DNA of 64,000 nucleotides, from the NCBI RefSeq assembly GCF_028912405.1, contig NZ_JAKELO010000002.1, positions 1,869,276 through 1,933,275 of the forward strand, written 5' to 3'. This stretch comes from Methanogenium marinum. GTDB lineage: Archaea > Halobacteriota > Methanomicrobia > Methanomicrobiales > Methanomicrobiaceae. How positions within the stretch are numbered: position 1 is the first letter of the stretch; each line of letters begins with the position of its first letter. The translations under genes were made by a program, and so were the position numbers. Below, piece by piece: positions 62,794 through 64,000 of the stretch. Under the pieces are notes generated by a model, which did not search any database, was not told the origin of the DNA, and saw nothing but the letters and a program-made list of their open reading frames with translations.

Positions 62794-64000
62794 TCACATG
62801 GGACCCGAATATGGAGATGATGCCGGAGGCTGAACTGAAGAAGATGCAGTTTAAACTCCTGAAGATGCTGGTCTACCGGTTGTACTCGTTCTCAAACTTC
62901 TATCACGAGAGGATGGATGCACATGGTGTCCACCCGGATGATATCACCCGTCTGGAGGATGTTGTCAAACTTCCCTTTATGGTCAAATCCGATCTGCGTG
63001 ACAATTACCCTGACAAAATATTCACGGCAACCCCGGAAGAGTTGGTGCGTTACCATGTTTCATCAGGAACAACCGGAAAGCCGACGGTGGTGGGATACAC
63101 CAAAAACGATCTCGATAACTGGACTGAGTCACTGGCCCGTGCCCTCACTTCATGCGGTGTCGGCCGTGGTGACGTGGTGCAGGTAGCGTATGGCTATGGC
63201 CTTTTTACCGGCGGTCTTGGTCTGCACTATGGGGCAGAACGCATTGGTGCTACGGTGGTCCCGGCGTCGGTGGGCAATACCGAACGGCAACTGGAACTGA
63301 TGCAGGATTTGCGGGTTACTGCTATCTGCTGCACCCCGTCGTATCTGGCACACATTGGTGAGACGGCAAAAAAGCTGGGTATCTCAATTAAAAATGACAC
63401 CCGTCTGAGGACGGCCATTCTCGGTGCAGAGCCCTGGTCAGATCAGATGCGCCAGCGTATTGAAGAGGAGATGGGCATAAAGGCCTACAACATCTACGGC
63501 ACCTCTGAACTGTCCGGCCCGATGTTTACCGAATGCAAAGAACAGGATGGGATTCATATGTGGAGTGATCTTGCCTTTGTTGAAATAATCGACCCTGAGA
63601 CCAGTCAGCCGGTGCCGGATGGAGAGGACGGTGAGATGGTGGTGACCATCCTCCAGAAAGAGGCCCTTCCCATCATCCGGTATCGCACCGGTGATATCAC
63701 ATCGATGAATGTTTCTCCCTGTCCGTGCGGCCGTACGCATCCGCGTATTGCACGCCTCTCCGGGCGGGTGGATGATATGCTCATCATCCGGGGTATCAAT
63801 GTATTCCCATCGCAGGTGGAGCATACCCTTCTCAGTATCCCTGAAGTATCAGGCTATTTCATGATTGAAGTGGACCGGATAGGTGCTCTTGACAATATGC
63901 TCGTCAAAGTGGAGCTTAATCCGGAGGCATTCTCGGATAAAATTAACGATATTCTCGATATCCGCCGCAAGGTCGGACACACGCTTAAGAATATGCTCAA
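62790..64000 (+). CDS. Phenylacetate-CoA ligase family enzyme, copy 2 (cut by window end)
   Basis: A paralogue of the previous gene, open from ATG 62790 to the window end (403 codons, no stop), so only the C-terminal end is missing. Motifs: VSSGTTGKPTV (about 91-101), YNIYGTSELSGP (about 232), RYRTGDIT (about 298) and RLSGRVDDMLIIRGINVFPS (about 324-343). ATG follows the ribosome-binding site ggagag and overlaps the previous stop. The two similar but distinct enzymes in one operon suggest different acid substrates or a two-subunit enzyme. Confidence 0.93.
   Translation, partial: MITWDPNMEMMPEAELKKMQFKLLKMLVYRLYSFSNFYHERMDAHGVHPDDITRLEDVVKLPFMVKSDLRDNYPDKIFTATPEELVRYHVSSGTTGKPTVVGYTKNDLDNWTESLARALTSCGVGRGDVVQVAYGYGLFTGGLGLHYGAERIGATVVPASVGNTERQLELMQDLRVTAICCTPSYLAHIGETAKKLGISIKNDTRLRTAILGAEPWSDQMRQRIEEEMGIKAYNIYGTSELSGPMFTECKEQDGIHMWSDLAFVEIIDPETSQPVPDGEDGEMVVTILQKEALPIIRYRTGDITSMNVSPCPCGRTHPRIARLSGRVDDMLIIRGINVFPSQVEHTLLSIPEVSGYFMIEVDRIGALDNMLVKVELNPEAFSDKINDILDIRRKVGHTLKNML

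Overview
The window looks like a chromosomal segment of a methanogenic euryarchaeon, most likely of the order Methanomicrobiales. Reasons: a DNA polymerase D large subunit, an archaeal thymidylate synthase, TATA-box promoters with leaderless starts, a DUF2769 cysteine-rich protein, a Dsr-like siroheme protein, DUF3344 and PEGA surface proteins and a PGF-CTERM-like sorting tail. The order-level placement is inference from gene content; there is no rRNA gene.

Layout. 1-3.7 kb: an ABC ATPase, a DUF504 protein, a TauE/SafE exporter and a lipoprotein serpin. 3.7-4.9 kb: an AT-rich island with one Lys/Asn/Glu-rich coiled-coil gene. 4.9-8.5 kb: grpE-dnaK-dnaJ, divergent from a small gene that appears frameshifted. 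8.8-18.5 kb: a lipoprotein, two 52-residue zinc-ribbon paralogues, a Dsr-like protein, a SagB-type nitroreductase, a UPF0182 membrane protein, type-4 uracil-DNA glycosylase plus an iron-sulfur flavoprotein, and a beta-lactamase-fold hydrolase. 18.6-23.0 kb: a tightly overlapping moxR-DUF58-VWA-membrane protein operon. 23.2-34.3 kb: seven co-directional genes coding for three DUF3344 surface proteins, a TiaS-N-terminus-like protein and a complete ECF transporter (S, fused A-A', T). 34.3-38.5 kb: small and mixed genes. 38.5-44.2 kb: a UbiB-type kinase followed by crtI-crtB-UbiA-cruF, a C50-type carotenoid operon. 44.2-47.3 kb: a decayed accessory region with an hsdM-hsdS deletion fusion, DUF2513, iteron-like 10-mers and tRNA-Leu. 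47.3-53.5 kb: Pit/DUF47 phosphate uptake, a TIM-barrel-like protein, a beta-propeller-like surface protein and an APC permease. 53.6-64 kb: polD large subunit with a mini-intein, thyA, a HEAT protein, acylphosphatase, a stand-alone Cas1, HdeD-like DUF308 and two tandem phenylacetate-CoA ligases, the second cut by the window end.

The most interesting points are: (1) the DUF3344/ECF locus, a candidate surface-capture and uptake system, with one DUF3344 protein whose two modules are in swapped order; (2) a Cas1 with no CRISPR or other cas genes nearby that seems to lack two of its three metal ligands; (3) an hsdM'-'hsdS in-frame deletion fusion; (4) an iteron-like repeat cluster beside tRNA-Leu; (5) a short PolD intein ending in Gln. 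Three genes (UbiA-like, Pit and a small gene at 8.6 kb) are each broken by what looks like one missing base, which suggests either systematic sequencing deletions or real slippage mutations.

All calls are made by eye from translated sequence; family names come from remembered motifs, not from searches.
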